Part shown: one piece after another, positions 27,477-37,500 of the stretch
How the letters are laid out: each line of letters opens with the position of its first letter
How positions within the stretch are numbered: the first letter of the stretch is position 1
Assembly (NCBI RefSeq): GCF_001758195.1
Contig: NZ_MASR01000001.1
Span: 1,674,001 to 1,738,000, forward strand
DNA length: 64,000 bases
Origin: Pseudohongiella acticola
GTDB taxonomy: Bacteria > Pseudomonadota > Gammaproteobacteria > Pseudomonadales > Pseudohongiellaceae
Direction: 5' to 3'
Position numbers and translations under genes: made by a program
Notes under the pieces: model-generated
The model's input: the letters and a program-made list of their open reading frames with translations, nothing else
Database searches by the model: none
What the model was told of the DNA's origin: nothing

Positions 27477-27904
27477 CAGGCCGCTGTCTCGTTTCGCTGC
27501 GCTGGGTTCTGCGACATCACCGACAGTGCCTGCCTGAACTCATCCATACGGAAGGGCAATGGCAGACAGCCATTGGCGCCGGCCATGTCTGCTTGTGCCT
27601 GGTCCAGCAGCGAATGCTCCTTCCCCATCAGAATGACCGGCAGTGAACTGAAGTCCGGGCACTGTCGAATCAGACTGCAGACCTGGGTTCCGCTCAGCCT
27701 TGGCAGCTCAGAAGCAATCAACAACAGGTCAGGCCGCCATTCAGGCAGACGACACAGGACCTCAAAGCCGTCGTCTGCGTTGACCACCTCAAAGTCCTGC
27801 GCCTGCAACATTTCTTCCATACATTCACGTACATGTGCACCGGCTTCTGCCAATAGCACCCGGAATGGCCTCGCCGTCTCGTCCCGCGGAATTGCATCAA
27901 TCAC
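27476..27904 (-). CDS. pseudo-receiver protein, PilG-like
   Basis: 142 aa from the GTG at 27904, with GGGAGG seven bases upstream. The fold of PilG is recognisable (DDGFEVLCRLPEW, PRLSGTQVCSLI, LPFRMDEF), but all phosphorylation residues are changed. The acidic pair is AE, the phospho-acceptor Asp is Ala in LLLIASELPRLSG, the switch Thr/Ser is Gly in VILMGKE, and the conserved Lys is Leu in CLPLPF. It cannot be a normal phospho-receiver. It is divergent from gshB, as pilG lies beside gshB in Pseudomonas, and starts the four-gene minus-strand operon. Confidence 0.75.
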   Translation of the reverse strand: MIDAIPRDETARPFRVLLAEAGAHVRECMEEMLQAQDFEVVNADDGFEVLCRLPEWRPDLLLIASELPRLSGTQVCSLIRQCPDFSSLPVILMGKEHSLLDQAQADMAGANGCLPLPFRMDEFRQALSVMSQNPAQRNETAA

Positions 27905-28034
27905 AACAAATCCTCCCTGATCTCCGTTTTAACAATCACCTGCAAACGTTGTAGCACAGGGCCAGCGCTGCTGCCCGGAGCAAACATGCTATGATACTGA
28001 TAATCGTATTGACCCCTGGGCAAGAGGCTGAACC

Positions 28035-28994
28035 ATGCACCTGAAAGTCGGCATCGTGATGGATCCCATCGCAGATATTACCTACAAAAAAGACACCAGC
28101 CTGGCGATGCTGGTCGCCGCTCAGGAGCGCGGCTGGGAGCTGCATTACATGGAGCAGGGAGACCTGTACCTGAATGGGGAAACTGCCATGGGGTCAATGC
28201 GGCCGCTGTCAGTGGCCTATGATCCGGACCACTGGCATACCCTGGGTGAGGCCAGCGACCGGCCCCTGGCCGATCTCGACGTGATCCTGATGCGAAAAGA
28301 TCCGCCGTTCGACAGCAACTATATCTACTCAACCTATCTGTTGGAACGCGCCGAACAGGCGGGTACGCTGATCGTCAACAAACCGCAGTCCCTGCGCGAC
28401 TGCAATGAAAAGATGTATGCCACCCAGTTTCCGCAATGCTGCCCACCGCTGCTGGTCAGCAGCCGCGCGGACAAACTGAAGGCGTTTCACAAAGAACACG
28501 GCGATGTCATCTTCAAACCGCTGGATGGCATGGGCGGCAGTTCGATTTTCCGGATCCGGGCTGACGATACCAATATCAGTGTCATCATTGAAATGCTGAC
28601 CGGTCACGGACGCAACCCGATCATGGCCCAGCGCTACATCCCCGAGATCGTCAAAGGTGACAAACGCATTCTGCTGATTGACGGTGAGCCCGTACCATAC
28701 GCCCTGGCAAGAGTGCCCGCCATCGGCGAAAGCCGCGGCAATCTGGCGGCCGGCGGCAGCGGTATCGCCCAGCCCCTGTCTGATCGCGACAAATGGATTT
28801 GCGCTCAGGTGAGAGAAAGTGTCCGCGCCAAAGGTCTCATGTTTGTCGGGCTGGATGTGATCGGTGACTACCTGACCGAAATCAACGTCACCAGCCCAAC
28901 CTGTATCCGCGAAATCGACGCGGCATACGATCTTGATATAGCCGGCCAGCTCATGGACTGCATCGCGGCTAAATTGGCAACAGACAAGAAGTAG
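28035..28994 (+). CDS. gshB: glutathione synthetase
   Basis: ATP-grasp ligase joining gamma-glutamylcysteine and glycine. The protein has 319 aa, the standard bacterial GshB length. Visible motifs are KVGIVMDPIADITYKKDT at the N terminus, the ATP-grasp segments DVIFKPLDGMGGSSIFRI and RYIPEIVKGDKRILLIDG, the glycine-rich loop NLAAGGS, and the Mg/substrate site TEINVTSPTCIREID. Downstream tonB, yqgE and ruvX follow in the same order as in Pseudomonas, with short gaps. Confidence 0.97.
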   Translation: MHLKVGIVMDPIADITYKKDTSLAMLVAAQERGWELHYMEQGDLYLNGETAMGSMRPLSVAYDPDHWHTLGEASDRPLADLDVILMRKDPPFDSNYIYSTYLLERAEQAGTLIVNKPQSLRDCNEKMYATQFPQCCPPLLVSSRADKLKAFHKEHGDVIFKPLDGMGGSSIFRIRADDTNISVIIEMLTGHGRNPIMAQRYIPEIVKGDKRILLIDGEPVPYALARVPAIGESRGNLAAGGSGIAQPLSDRDKWICAQVRESVRAKGLMFVGLDVIGDYLTEINVTSPTCIREIDAAYDLDIAGQLMDCIAAKLATDKK

Positions 28995-29016
28995 ATAACC
29001 GGAACTCTCTGGCGCA

Positions 29017-29940
29017 ATGACAAACGACAGCAACGTACAGAACACAAAGCAGATCAAGTCAGCTCCGGGCAGTTCAGGGCAGAGCAGCGGACTGGCACAG
29101 GAACGCTTTGGTTTCACCATATTTCTGTCCGCCTGCCTGCATGTCATCATCATCGCTGGCGTGGGTTTCAGCTTCCTAAGCGAAAGTCGCAGCGTACCGG
29201 CCATTGAAATTACGCTGGCGCAATATCGCAGCGAACGACCGCCAGAACTGGCGGATTTTATTGCCCAGGAAAATCAGCTCGGCAGCGGCTCCGTTGACGA
29301 AAATGTAGCGCCAGCAACACCAGTGGAGTCGCAGTTCCATGATGAAATCATACAGGAAGTGCAACCCATTCCCTCGCCCGCGGCATCGGCTCAACAGATG
29401 CAGGACAATCGCATTCTGACCAGCACCGACGCCGACGACCAGTTGCGTCAGCAAACCGAATCACAGCAGCCCAGCGACAGCAGCGTGCTCTCGGAGCACT
29501 CCACACCACAGGACATTTCACTGGCCATCGCCAGCCTGCAGGCGCAGCTGGATGTGCAGCAACAGGAATACGCCAGGCGACCACGGCGCTACACCATTTC
29601 ATCTGCTTCTACCCAGCAACGCCACGACGCCCTGTATCTGGACAACTGGCGTAAACGTATTGAGCTGGTCGGCAACGAACATTACCCGCAACAGGCGCGG
29701 CAGGATGGCATCTTCGGCAGCCTGCGCATGCTGGTGTCGATCCGCCCTGACGGCAGCGTGCAGGAGATCCGGGTGCTGCAGGGGTCAGGCGAACAGGTGC
29801 TGGACCAGGCCGCCGTTGATATTGTGCGACTGGCCGCGCCCTTTGACGAATTTCCGGCCGAGTTGCGCGGTGAAGTCGACCTGCTGGAAATCATTCGTAC
29901 CTGGCGCTTTCGTCCTGGCAATGCATTCAGCAGCAATTGA
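29017..29940 (+). CDS. tonB: TonB-family energy transducer
   Basis: 307 aa. A cytoplasmic N terminus is followed by one membrane helix with the TonB-type His (FTIFLSACLHVIIIAGVGFSFL, about 31-52), a long periplasmic linker rich in Gln, Ser and Pro, and a C-terminal TonB domain (about 205-307) with YPQQARQDGIFGSLRMLVSI and LEIIRTWRFRPG. TonB transmits proton-motive-force energy from ExbB/ExbD to outer-membrane receptors; those partners are not in the window. It resembles Pseudomonas TonB3, which sits in the same place and is linked to twitching motility; the link here is inferred. Confidence 0.92.
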   Translation: MTNDSNVQNTKQIKSAPGSSGQSSGLAQERFGFTIFLSACLHVIIIAGVGFSFLSESRSVPAIEITLAQYRSERPPELADFIAQENQLGSGSVDENVAPATPVESQFHDEIIQEVQPIPSPAASAQQMQDNRILTSTDADDQLRQQTESQQPSDSSVLSEHSTPQDISLAIASLQAQLDVQQQEYARRPRRYTISSASTQQRHDALYLDNWRKRIELVGNEHYPQQARQDGIFGSLRMLVSIRPDGSVQEIRVLQGSGEQVLDQAAVDIVRLAAPFDEFPAELRGEVDLLEIIRTWRFRPGNAFSSN

Positions 29941-30006
29941 ACTACAGCAGCCAGTAATACCTTCGCCGGGTAACATACACCTGACAGTAACGGGAGTCCG
30001 TAAGTA

Positions 30007-30642
30007 ATGAGCCATGATTCTGATGCTGATAATACACGTCCAGACGATGCCAGCGAAAACGCTGCCAGTACCGGCAACGCCAGCTGTTTTGAGAACCACT
30101 TCCTGATCGCGATGCCGCACCTGAAAGACCCGAACTTTAACGGCTCGGTCACCTACTTGTGGAAACATGACAATGAGGGCGCGCTGGGCCTGGTGATCAA
30201 CAGACCGTCCAAACTGATGATACCCGACCTGATGGATGAACTGGGTATCACCATCAAAGAGGACTTCCTGGCCCGTCTTCAGGACAGCAGTATTCTTACT
30301 GGCGGACCGGTGGAGCGCAACAAGGGCTTTATTCTGCACGAAGCCGGCACGGAGTGGGACTACACGCTGGCGGTAAACGACGACATCAGCCTGTCCATGT
30401 CGCGGGATATTCTGCAGGAAATCGCCGATGGCGGTGGTCCGTCGCGCTACCTGGTAACACTGGGCTGCGCCGGCTGGGACGCCGGACAGCTGGAACAGGA
30501 AGTCAGTGACAATGTCTGGTTGACCGTGCCTGCCAACAACGAGCTGTTATTCTCCACGGACTATGACAACAAGGCGGCAGAAGCAGCTGCCATTCTTGGT
30601 GTAAGCCTGAGTCAACTGGCATCCTTGGCCGGGCATTCCTGA
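30007..30642 (+). CDS. yqgE: YqgE/AlgH family protein (UPF0301)
   Basis: 211 aa, slightly longer than usual owing to a polar N-terminal stretch. The family core begins ENHFLIAMPHLKDPNFNGSVTYL and includes GALGLVINRP, GGPVERNKGFILH and LGCAGWDAGQLEQE. The function is not established; AlgH was linked to alginate regulation in Pseudomonas. It is adjacent to ruvX in most gammaproteobacteria, as here (17 bp gap). Confidence 0.95.
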   Translation: MSHDSDADNTRPDDASENAASTGNASCFENHFLIAMPHLKDPNFNGSVTYLWKHDNEGALGLVINRPSKLMIPDLMDELGITIKEDFLARLQDSSILTGGPVERNKGFILHEAGTEWDYTLAVNDDISLSMSRDILQEIADGGGPSRYLVTLGCAGWDAGQLEQEVSDNVWLTVPANNELLFSTDYDNKAAEAAAILGVSLSQLASLAGHS

Positions 30643-30659
30643 ACCTGAAGGCACACACC

Positions 30660-31109
30660 ATGGAGCGTTACCCGCAGAAATACACCAAAGCACTGAAGGT
30701 GCTTGCGTTTGATTTTGGCACCAAGCGAATCGGAGTTGCCTACGGCCAGAGCCTGACCGGCACCGCCCAGGCGGTGGGAGTTATCAGGGCAAACGATGGC
30801 ATTCCTGACTGGAACGAACTGGAAGCGCTGGTAAACAACTGGCAACCAGACGTTTTTGTTGTTGGTCTGCCGTTTAATATGGACGACAGCGAAAGCGAGT
30901 TGCTGTTACGCGCCCAAAAATTTGGCAAGCGCCTGAATGGCCGTCTGCACAAACCCTGTTTTGGTGTTGATGAACGCCTGACCTCATTTGAGGCACGAGG
31001 CGAGATGCTGCGCGGCGAATCCAGCGGAGAAGTGGACGCACTGGCCGCGCGTCTGATCCTGGAAGCATGGCTGGATGGATTGCCTCCGCTGGCGGCAACT
31101 GCGGATTGA
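30660..31109 (+). CDS. ruvX: RuvX/YqgF, Holliday junction resolvase-like and pre-16S rRNA nuclease
   Basis: 149-aa RNase H-fold protein with the first acidic motif LAFDFGTKRIGVAYG, the central VVGLPFNMDDSES and the second acidic region DERLTSFEA. Family members process the 5' end of 16S rRNA and resemble RuvC resolvases. It follows yqgE. Its TGA stop abuts the convergent gene's stop with no gap (TGATCA at 31107-31112). Confidence 0.95.
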   Translation: MERYPQKYTKALKVLAFDFGTKRIGVAYGQSLTGTAQAVGVIRANDGIPDWNELEALVNNWQPDVFVVGLPFNMDDSESELLLRAQKFGKRLNGRLHKPCFGVDERLTSFEARGEMLRGESSGEVDALAARLILEAWLDGLPPLAATAD

Positions 31110-31811
31110 TCAGATCATCCTGAAGGCCAGTTGACCCACGCCTTCGATTGTTGCCTCCACCGCATCACCTCTGTCCACTGCCCCGACACCGGCAGGCGTG
31201 CCGGTAAAAATGATGTCGCCAGGCTGCAACGTATAGTAGGTCGACAGCTCGGCAATAATCTCATCCACTTTCCAGATCATATCGGACAGATCACCCTGCT
31301 GCCTGGCCTGCCCATTCAATGTGAGCGTGATGGCGCCTTTTTCAAGCCAGCCGCAATCTTCCAATGCTACCAATTCGGAAACTGGCCCCGATGCATCAAA
31401 ACCTTTTGCCGTGTCCCAGGGTCGCCCCTGTTTCTTGGCCTCCGCCTGCAGATCCCGTCGGGTAAAATCGATACCAACGCCGTAGGCAAACACACAGGCA
31501 CGCGCAGCCGCCAGTGTCAGCGACGCGCCACCTTGATGCAGTGCCACCACCAACTCGGCTTCATGATGCAGATCCTGAGTTCGCGGCGGGTAGGGAACCG
31601 TTCCATCAGGCCTCCATACCGCCGCGGCCGGTTTACTAAAAAAGAAAGGCGCCTCGCGGCTGGGATCAGCGCCCATTTCTTTGGCATGCTCTGCGTAGTT
31701 GCGACCCACACAGAAAACCCGACCGACCGGAAAGCGTGTCTCACGCCCCCGAATCGGCAGACTGGCAACAGCTAAATCAAATTCAGTTTTCAATCGCTTA
31801 CCTCGACACAT
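31110..31811 (-). CDS. fumarylacetoacetate hydrolase-fold protein
   Basis: 233 aa from the ATG at 31811. A TTG at 31826 overlapping the upstream stop is an alternative that adds five residues. The FAH fold is clear: CVGRNYAEHAKEMG, PFFFSKPAAAV, metal-binding Glu in LHHEAELVVAL, YGVGIDFTRRDLQ, and the C-terminal GDIIFTGTPAGVG. It is closest in layout to YcgM-type acylpyruvases or oxaloacetate-acting FAH enzymes; the substrate cannot be read from sequence. It may be co-transcribed with the metalloprotease upstream, 11 bp away. Confidence 0.9.
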   Translation of the reverse strand: MCRGKRLKTEFDLAVASLPIRGRETRFPVGRVFCVGRNYAEHAKEMGADPSREAPFFFSKPAAAVWRPDGTVPYPPRTQDLHHEAELVVALHQGGASLTLAAARACVFAYGVGIDFTRRDLQAEAKKQGRPWDTAKGFDASGPVSELVALEDCGWLEKGAITLTLNGQARQQGDLSDMIWKVDEIIAELSTYYTLQPGDIIFTGTPAGVGAVDRGDAVEATIEGVGQLAFRMI

Positions 31812-31822
31812 ATTTAAAGAAC

Positions 31823-34261
31823 TCAAATCGGGGCGCCGGGCGGCATGGCCAGCGGCGCCGACAGCAGACTATCCTGACTGGCATTATCAGACCAGTTCTC
31901 CAGCTCGGCAAGCGCCATGCGGTAATGTGCGCGCCAACTGTTGTCCGTGGTCTCGTCTACAGCCGAATCAAGCCAGTCTTCCAGATCCTGCAGCGTCGAA
32001 TTCACCGCCGCCTTCACCTGATTGTCAGTTTCGTCTGAACGCAGCAGCGCCAGCAAACGGTAAAGCGTGACATTGTTGACGGCCTGTTGCACACGTCCCG
32101 ACTGCCCCGCCGACTTTTCAGCGAACCAGCTGTTGTTCATGACGCGGTCAAAGACATCGTGGATGGACGGCAGGGTTGGGTCCAGGCTGTTCAGATTGAC
32201 CAGCCGTGCCAGTCGTTCGGCCTGCAGTATCCCGCTCAGTGTATGATCCGCTGCCGTTTCGGCAATGGCAGCAAAATCCAGTCCCAGAGAGGTTCGCAAG
32301 GGAAAACTTTCCCGGTTGCGCGAATAGCCCAGCGGTTTGGGCGGAATCGCTGCCAGAGTCTCTGGTGACAGCGCCAGCGCACTCGGTGTCAGTGTGTTCA
32401 TCAGGGCATCCAATGCCCGCATCTGATCCTCAGCACTGATCGGCGTGATCTGCTCTGGCTGGGCATTTTCACCGTCGTAGATACTGTATTCGTAGTAGAT
32501 GCCGCCAATCAGTCGGTGAACCGCTTCCACCTGGTATCGGTGCAGAAAGTAGAGCGGCACCAGAATTTCTTCCAGCTCCGCGTAGGGTTGCCCAGCACGC
32601 AGGTTCTGCGCGCCAAAACGTTCAAGCGCAGAGCCGCGCACAGCCAGCAGGCGCTCCAGCTCCGTCACCGGGTCGGCGCCGTTGTCCCACATATGAGCCA
32701 GCGGGTGGGCACCGCCGGGAGCACGGCTGTCAGCGTCGGAGATAAAATGCAGCCCGGCATCGCGGTTTTCCTGCAGTGTTGTGGACAGACCAACGGATTC
32801 TTCCAGCGCGGTAGCGTAGTCAGCATAACCATATTTTATGGTCTGGAAATCCCACTGTCCCAGTCCGATATCGTAGGCATTAAGCGCATCGAGAACACCG
32901 TTGTCACTGATTTCCAGTGCCGGGTGCGGATAGTCCATCACCGACGCGCGCGCATTAACACTGGCCGCGAAATTGTGGGCAATACCCAGTGTATGCCCGA
33001 CCTCATGCGCAGACAACTGACGGATACGCGACAACGCCAGCTCCTGGATGGCTTCATCGGAGCCTTCCTGCGCCAGTCCGATCAGCGATTGTGCGATACG
33101 ATAGTCCTGTCGCACCCGCAACGAGCCCAGCGTGACTTTGCCCTTGATGATCTCCCCGGTTCTGGGATCAGTGACACTCGACCCGTACGACCAGCCACGG
33201 GTCGAACGATGCACCCATTGAATCACGTTATAACGAATATCCATGGGATCGGCGTCCTCCGGCAGCATCTCCACCTGAAAGGCATTGTCATAACCAATCG
33301 CCTCGAAAGCTTCGTTCCACCAGCGTGCGCCATCCAGCAAAGCGCTACGCACCGGCTCCGGCACACCCGCGTCCAGGTAATACACAATCGGCTCAACCGC
33401 TTCGCTGCGTGCTGCTTCCGGGTTTCGTTTTTCCAGGCGATGCCGGGAAATGAAGCGCCGGGTCATGTCCTCGTTAATGGGTGCGGCAAAGTCCTCATAG
33501 CTGCGCGACCAGAAACCGGACTCGGGATGAAACGCCCGCGCCCGATAACCGGCTTCAGGCAACTGCACAAAGGAATGGTGCTGACGCACGGTGATGCTGC
33601 CTGGCGAGGGTGCCACCGAGCGCACCAGCGCTCCTGGCTGGCTGCCGGCAAACGTAAGCTGTGCCTCAAACTCGGAGTTCAGCGGAAAGTTACGCGTCCG
33701 CTCCAGATAAACCGCAGAACGCTGTTTGTCCAGGCTATAGCTGCCCTGCTGGCTCCGTGCCAGTGTGGTGGCGACACCGTGGACATCATTGAGCAGAAAG
33801 TCGGTCAGGTCGATCAACACGCGATTGCCTTCAACCGCTTCCACCGCAAATCCGGCCAGAATTGATTCGGCGAAGGCTTCCTGCACAGACAAGCGTTCAG
33901 CAGCGCTGTCCGACACCGCCCGGTAATCCAGGTTGATATGTTTCAGAAATACCTTGTTGCCATGGCGCTCAAACTTCACCACACGACCGCCACCAAGTTG
34001 ACCACGATCCAGGCCAATATCATTGGAGCCGATGCCGGTTGCCAGTGCGCTGGCGTACAGGAATTCTTCATTCCATCGCTCCACCTCCAGCAGAATCTGT
34101 CCCGTATTGGGCTGATAATAGAAGTCGAAGTAACCCTCCTGCCGATCTGCCCCCGCAACCACATCCGCGATCGCAGGCGGTGCATCCGCAGCCTGCGCCA
34201 CACCGGCAAGCATCAGAAACGGCAACAGCAGCACAAAACCCAATTGAGGCAGCATTTTCAT
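31823..34261 (-). CDS. secreted zinc-dependent metalloprotease (DUF5117/DUF5118 type)
   Basis: 812 aa with a signal peptide (about 1-24, ending GVAQA). The N-terminal part (about 35-200) is the DUF5118/DUF5117-like beta-rich region, followed by a gluzincin/metzincin-like catalytic domain with HEVGHTLGIAHN (around residue 418), the zinc-binding HExxHxxGxxH pattern, plus downstream SVMDYP, the Met-turn. The C-terminal ~350 residues are helical. Likely periplasmic or extracellular. No obvious inhibitor or secretion gene is adjacent. A large inverted repeat (34435-34540) lies between its promoter region and the end of lhr. Confidence 0.9.
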   Translation of the reverse strand: MKMLPQLGFVLLLPFLMLAGVAQAADAPPAIADVVAGADRQEGYFDFYYQPNTGQILLEVERWNEEFLYASALATGIGSNDIGLDRGQLGGGRVVKFERHGNKVFLKHINLDYRAVSDSAAERLSVQEAFAESILAGFAVEAVEGNRVLIDLTDFLLNDVHGVATTLARSQQGSYSLDKQRSAVYLERTRNFPLNSEFEAQLTFAGSQPGALVRSVAPSPGSITVRQHHSFVQLPEAGYRARAFHPESGFWSRSYEDFAAPINEDMTRRFISRHRLEKRNPEAARSEAVEPIVYYLDAGVPEPVRSALLDGARWWNEAFEAIGYDNAFQVEMLPEDADPMDIRYNVIQWVHRSTRGWSYGSSVTDPRTGEIIKGKVTLGSLRVRQDYRIAQSLIGLAQEGSDEAIQELALSRIRQLSAHEVGHTLGIAHNFAASVNARASVMDYPHPALEISDNGVLDALNAYDIGLGQWDFQTIKYGYADYATALEESVGLSTTLQENRDAGLHFISDADSRAPGGAHPLAHMWDNGADPVTELERLLAVRGSALERFGAQNLRAGQPYAELEEILVPLYFLHRYQVEAVHRLIGGIYYEYSIYDGENAQPEQITPISAEDQMRALDALMNTLTPSALALSPETLAAIPPKPLGYSRNRESFPLRTSLGLDFAAIAETAADHTLSGILQAERLARLVNLNSLDPTLPSIHDVFDRVMNNSWFAEKSAGQSGRVQQAVNNVTLYRLLALLRSDETDNQVKAAVNSTLQDLEDWLDSAVDETTDNSWRAHYRMALAELENWSDNASQDSLLSAPLAMPPGAPI

Positions 34262-34434
34262 TATTGGTTTCCTTTCATGACATCAAAGATTCAAAACAGT
34301 GTACCCACACCGAACCACAACGACCATACGTCTTTCAGCCGCTGAACCCTGAATGAGTATTTTTCTCCCCTCTACTCTGGAAATTGGCAGCATTCAGAAA
34401 CATTCTCAGGGCTCACTCTACTCTAAGAATCGTT

Positions 34435-34540
34435 CTCAGGACCGGTCAGGCGAGGCAAAGTCTGACGACAGAAGCGGAGTTTACTTATAGTAAATGAGCA
34501 TTCTGGCGTCTGACTTTAACGAAGCATCACCGGCCCTGAG
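34435..34540. repeat. large imperfect inverted repeat between lhr and the metalloprotease gene
   Basis: CTCAGGACCGGT (34435-34446) matches ACCGGCCCTGAG (34529-34540) in inverted orientation, an inner pair of AAAGTC and GACTTT lies within, and the centre is TTTACT-TAT-AGTAAA (34480-34494). The whole 106 bp can fold into a cruciform or RNA hairpin. It begins 6 bp after the lhr stop. It looks like a dispersed intergenic repeat or a MITE-like element; no second copy was seen here. Confidence 0.55.
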
Positions 34541-34546
34541 GACGTT

Positions 34547-37500
34547 TCACGCGAGATAGCTGCGCAGGCGTGGATTCATGTCGTTTCGGCGGACAAGCTG
34601 TTCCAGCGCCCACTGATACTGACGGGGCACCTCGCGCAAAAAGCGCACTGCATCCCCGTCCAGCACCGCCAACGGTATGCCGTCACGGTACAACACCCGG
34701 TTACGATTGTTGCGCGCCAGCTTTACATCGGGCAGAAACAGCGGCAAATGGTTAACCGGGTCGGTCGCGGCCAGGCTGCAGTATTGCGAGTCATCGAAGT
34801 CAGTGCCCGCTTCGGTCTTACTTTTGGCGCGCAATGGCGCAATGGTTTCTGGCAAGGCAAACTGTTCGCCGCCCAGACCTTCAATAAAGCGGCCGCCGCG
34901 CAAGGTGCCACGTAACTCGAAACGCCGCAGCACCGGCAGCAGGTCGCGCCAGGCAGGTGCGCAGGATTCGCGCGACAGAATCTGACGACTGACCACACCC
35001 CAGCGCCGCAGATAAATCATGACCAGCTCCTCCAGTGCCTCGGTGTCCAACGCCGTGGTTGGGTCCGGCTCCGGGATCAGGGACCAGCGTCCCGCCTCTT
35101 CGATGCCGAAACCGCCGCGCCGACCCCGTTGACGACTGCTGCCCCGATTGGAAGGCTTGCGTGACTCCGGTGTCAGCAGGGCCCGCAGTCCAGTAAAGCT
35201 GTCACTGGTCAGCAGACCGTTGGCCACCAGCTCTGCCAGTGCCTGTTCCAGCTGTGCTGGCAACAGGCCGCTGTGCTGTTTGATGTCAGTAAAAAAACTG
35301 GCGCCGCGCTGGCGCAGTGTGTCCAGCGCCTGTTTTGCTGGCGCAGAAAGCTGGGGCTGGTGCGCCACCGCCGGCGCCGACAGACTCTGCCAGATAGCCA
35401 TGTTCTGGCGTGAGCAAAGGGTCATCGGCGTCGCCTTGATGGGCCCGGCGCTGCGCCGGCTGCCTGAACGTACTGCCGTTAATTGCGCTGGCGGTGTGTA
35501 GCGACCCCATACCACGCGCCCGCTGATACACATCATGTCCAGCCAGGATGGGTCATACATGCCCAGTCGGGCCGGAATGATTTCGCCTTCCCACGCAGCG
35601 GCAGGTGCGGCCATGCCATCGAGCCGCTCCAGCGTTCGTTCCAGCACGGCCTGGCCCTCGGCCATGGAGGGTAGCGGCACCGGTCGCGGCGTCAGGGTCT
35701 GCAACCTGATTTCATGGTGTTCAAACAGGAAGCGGGTATAGGCCTGCAGTGACACCGGTTTGATGGCATCACGATGGCTGTCGAGCGTATAGCGATGAAT
35801 TCGCTGCAGCAGACGGCGCTCACACCATTGCAGCGACTCATCGTCCGTATGTCCAATACTGTCTGCACTGAAGCGGCCGCGGAAAGCAAAACCTTCTGCT
35901 TCCAGCTTTAACAATGCCTGATCAAGCTGACTGCGCGCCAGTCCGGTCTGCTGTTGCAGATCGGCAACCGTGACCGGGCCCAATACATCCAGCCGGCGCC
36001 GCACCAGTATCTGTGCCGCTTCGCCCGGATCCGGACGGGTTGCTGTCATCTCGGCGGGTAGCTCAATGACCGGCTCAAACATCTGGTCAGGCTGCAGGGC
36101 GCTGAATATCGGCATCATCTCGGCACTGATGACGTGGCCGCTGGTTTTCACCCGGCACGCCCTGCCCTGGGCAACCAGCTTATCAAATAGTTCGATATGG
36201 CGCTTACTGGACAACTCAGCACCGGTAAAGAAACCGGCGCAGTAAAGCGCATCATGCATTTCTTCAACATCGCGCATCAGCGGCCAGGCCTCTTCGCGCA
36301 CCCGGGCAATGGCTGCCTCATCAAGGCGACTGTAGGCATCCGTTTCCGCCGGGTCAGTCCAGCTGCGATTGCGAATCGCGTTGGTGCGGCGCTCTTCAAA
36401 CGGTGCATCGTCGAGGAAGGCATAGGGCCGGGCGTTGATAATTTCCTGCGCAAACGGCGACGGTTCGCGCAGGTCCAGCGCCACCAGGTTCAGGGTTTTG
36501 TTTTCAATCGCCCGCAGCAGTTCCAGCAAGCCGTCGATATCCATGGCTTCGGTAAGACAGTCATGAATGGTCTGCTGCACCAGTGGATGACCGGGAATTT
36601 CACGCTTACCGGTAATATTTTCCTGACAGGCAAGCTGATCCGGAAACACCTGCGCCACCAGGTCTTCTGCATCCATACGCTGGAATTGCGGCGGCACCCG
36701 TTTACCGGAACGGTTACGCTGGATGGCCAGCGAACGGGTCGCGTTCCAGCGCCAGCGCACCTCAAACATCGGCGAGTCCAGCAAGGCCTGTGTCAGCACG
36801 TCTGTTACCGTGTTGCTGTGCAGATAGGCAAACACTTCCTCCAGGGCAAAGCTGTGCACTGAGCCCAGCGAGATGACAATGCTGTCCTCATTGGCAGCAG
36901 CCTGCAGTTCAAAGTTGAAGGTTTTACAGAAGCGTTTGCGTAGCGCCAGACCCCAGGCCTTATTGAGCCGGCTGCCAAAAGGCGCATGTATCACCAGATG
37001 CATGTCGCCGACTTCGTCAAAAAAACGTTCCATGACAATATTGTGTTGCGTCGGCATCACCTGCAGGGCGTTGCGGCCCGCGTGCAGGTAGTCAACCAGT
37101 TGACTGGCCGCCCCCTGCGGCAGACCCAGTTCACCGGTCAGCCATAGCACAGCCTGCGCCGGGCCTTCATCAGTCAGGTAGTGATCAATGGTTTCCCGCA
37201 GCCGCGCGACCGACGATGACAGCTCAAGGGTGCGCCCCGCCGCTTCACCAAACCAGAATGGCACGGTCGGTTTCTGCCCATGCGCGTCACGTACGCGTAC
37301 TTTAAGACCATCCACTGCCATCATCTGCCAGCTGTGCGAGCCCAATGTAAAAATGTCACCAGGCAGGGTCTCAAGTGCAAAATCTTCGTTGAGATTACCC
37401 ACCACAATATCATCCGGATCCAGCACCACCTGATAGTCAAACATGTCAGGAATGGCGCCGCCGTTGGTCAGGGCGGTCAGTCGTGCACCGCGCCGGGCGC

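Noticed and set aside
32516-33865. 449-residue open frame on the plus strand opposite the metalloprotease
   Set aside because: The minus-strand gene has a signal peptide and HEVGHTLGIAHN, while this frame has no domain and an unusual composition. Long antisense frames are common in GC-rich codon patterns.
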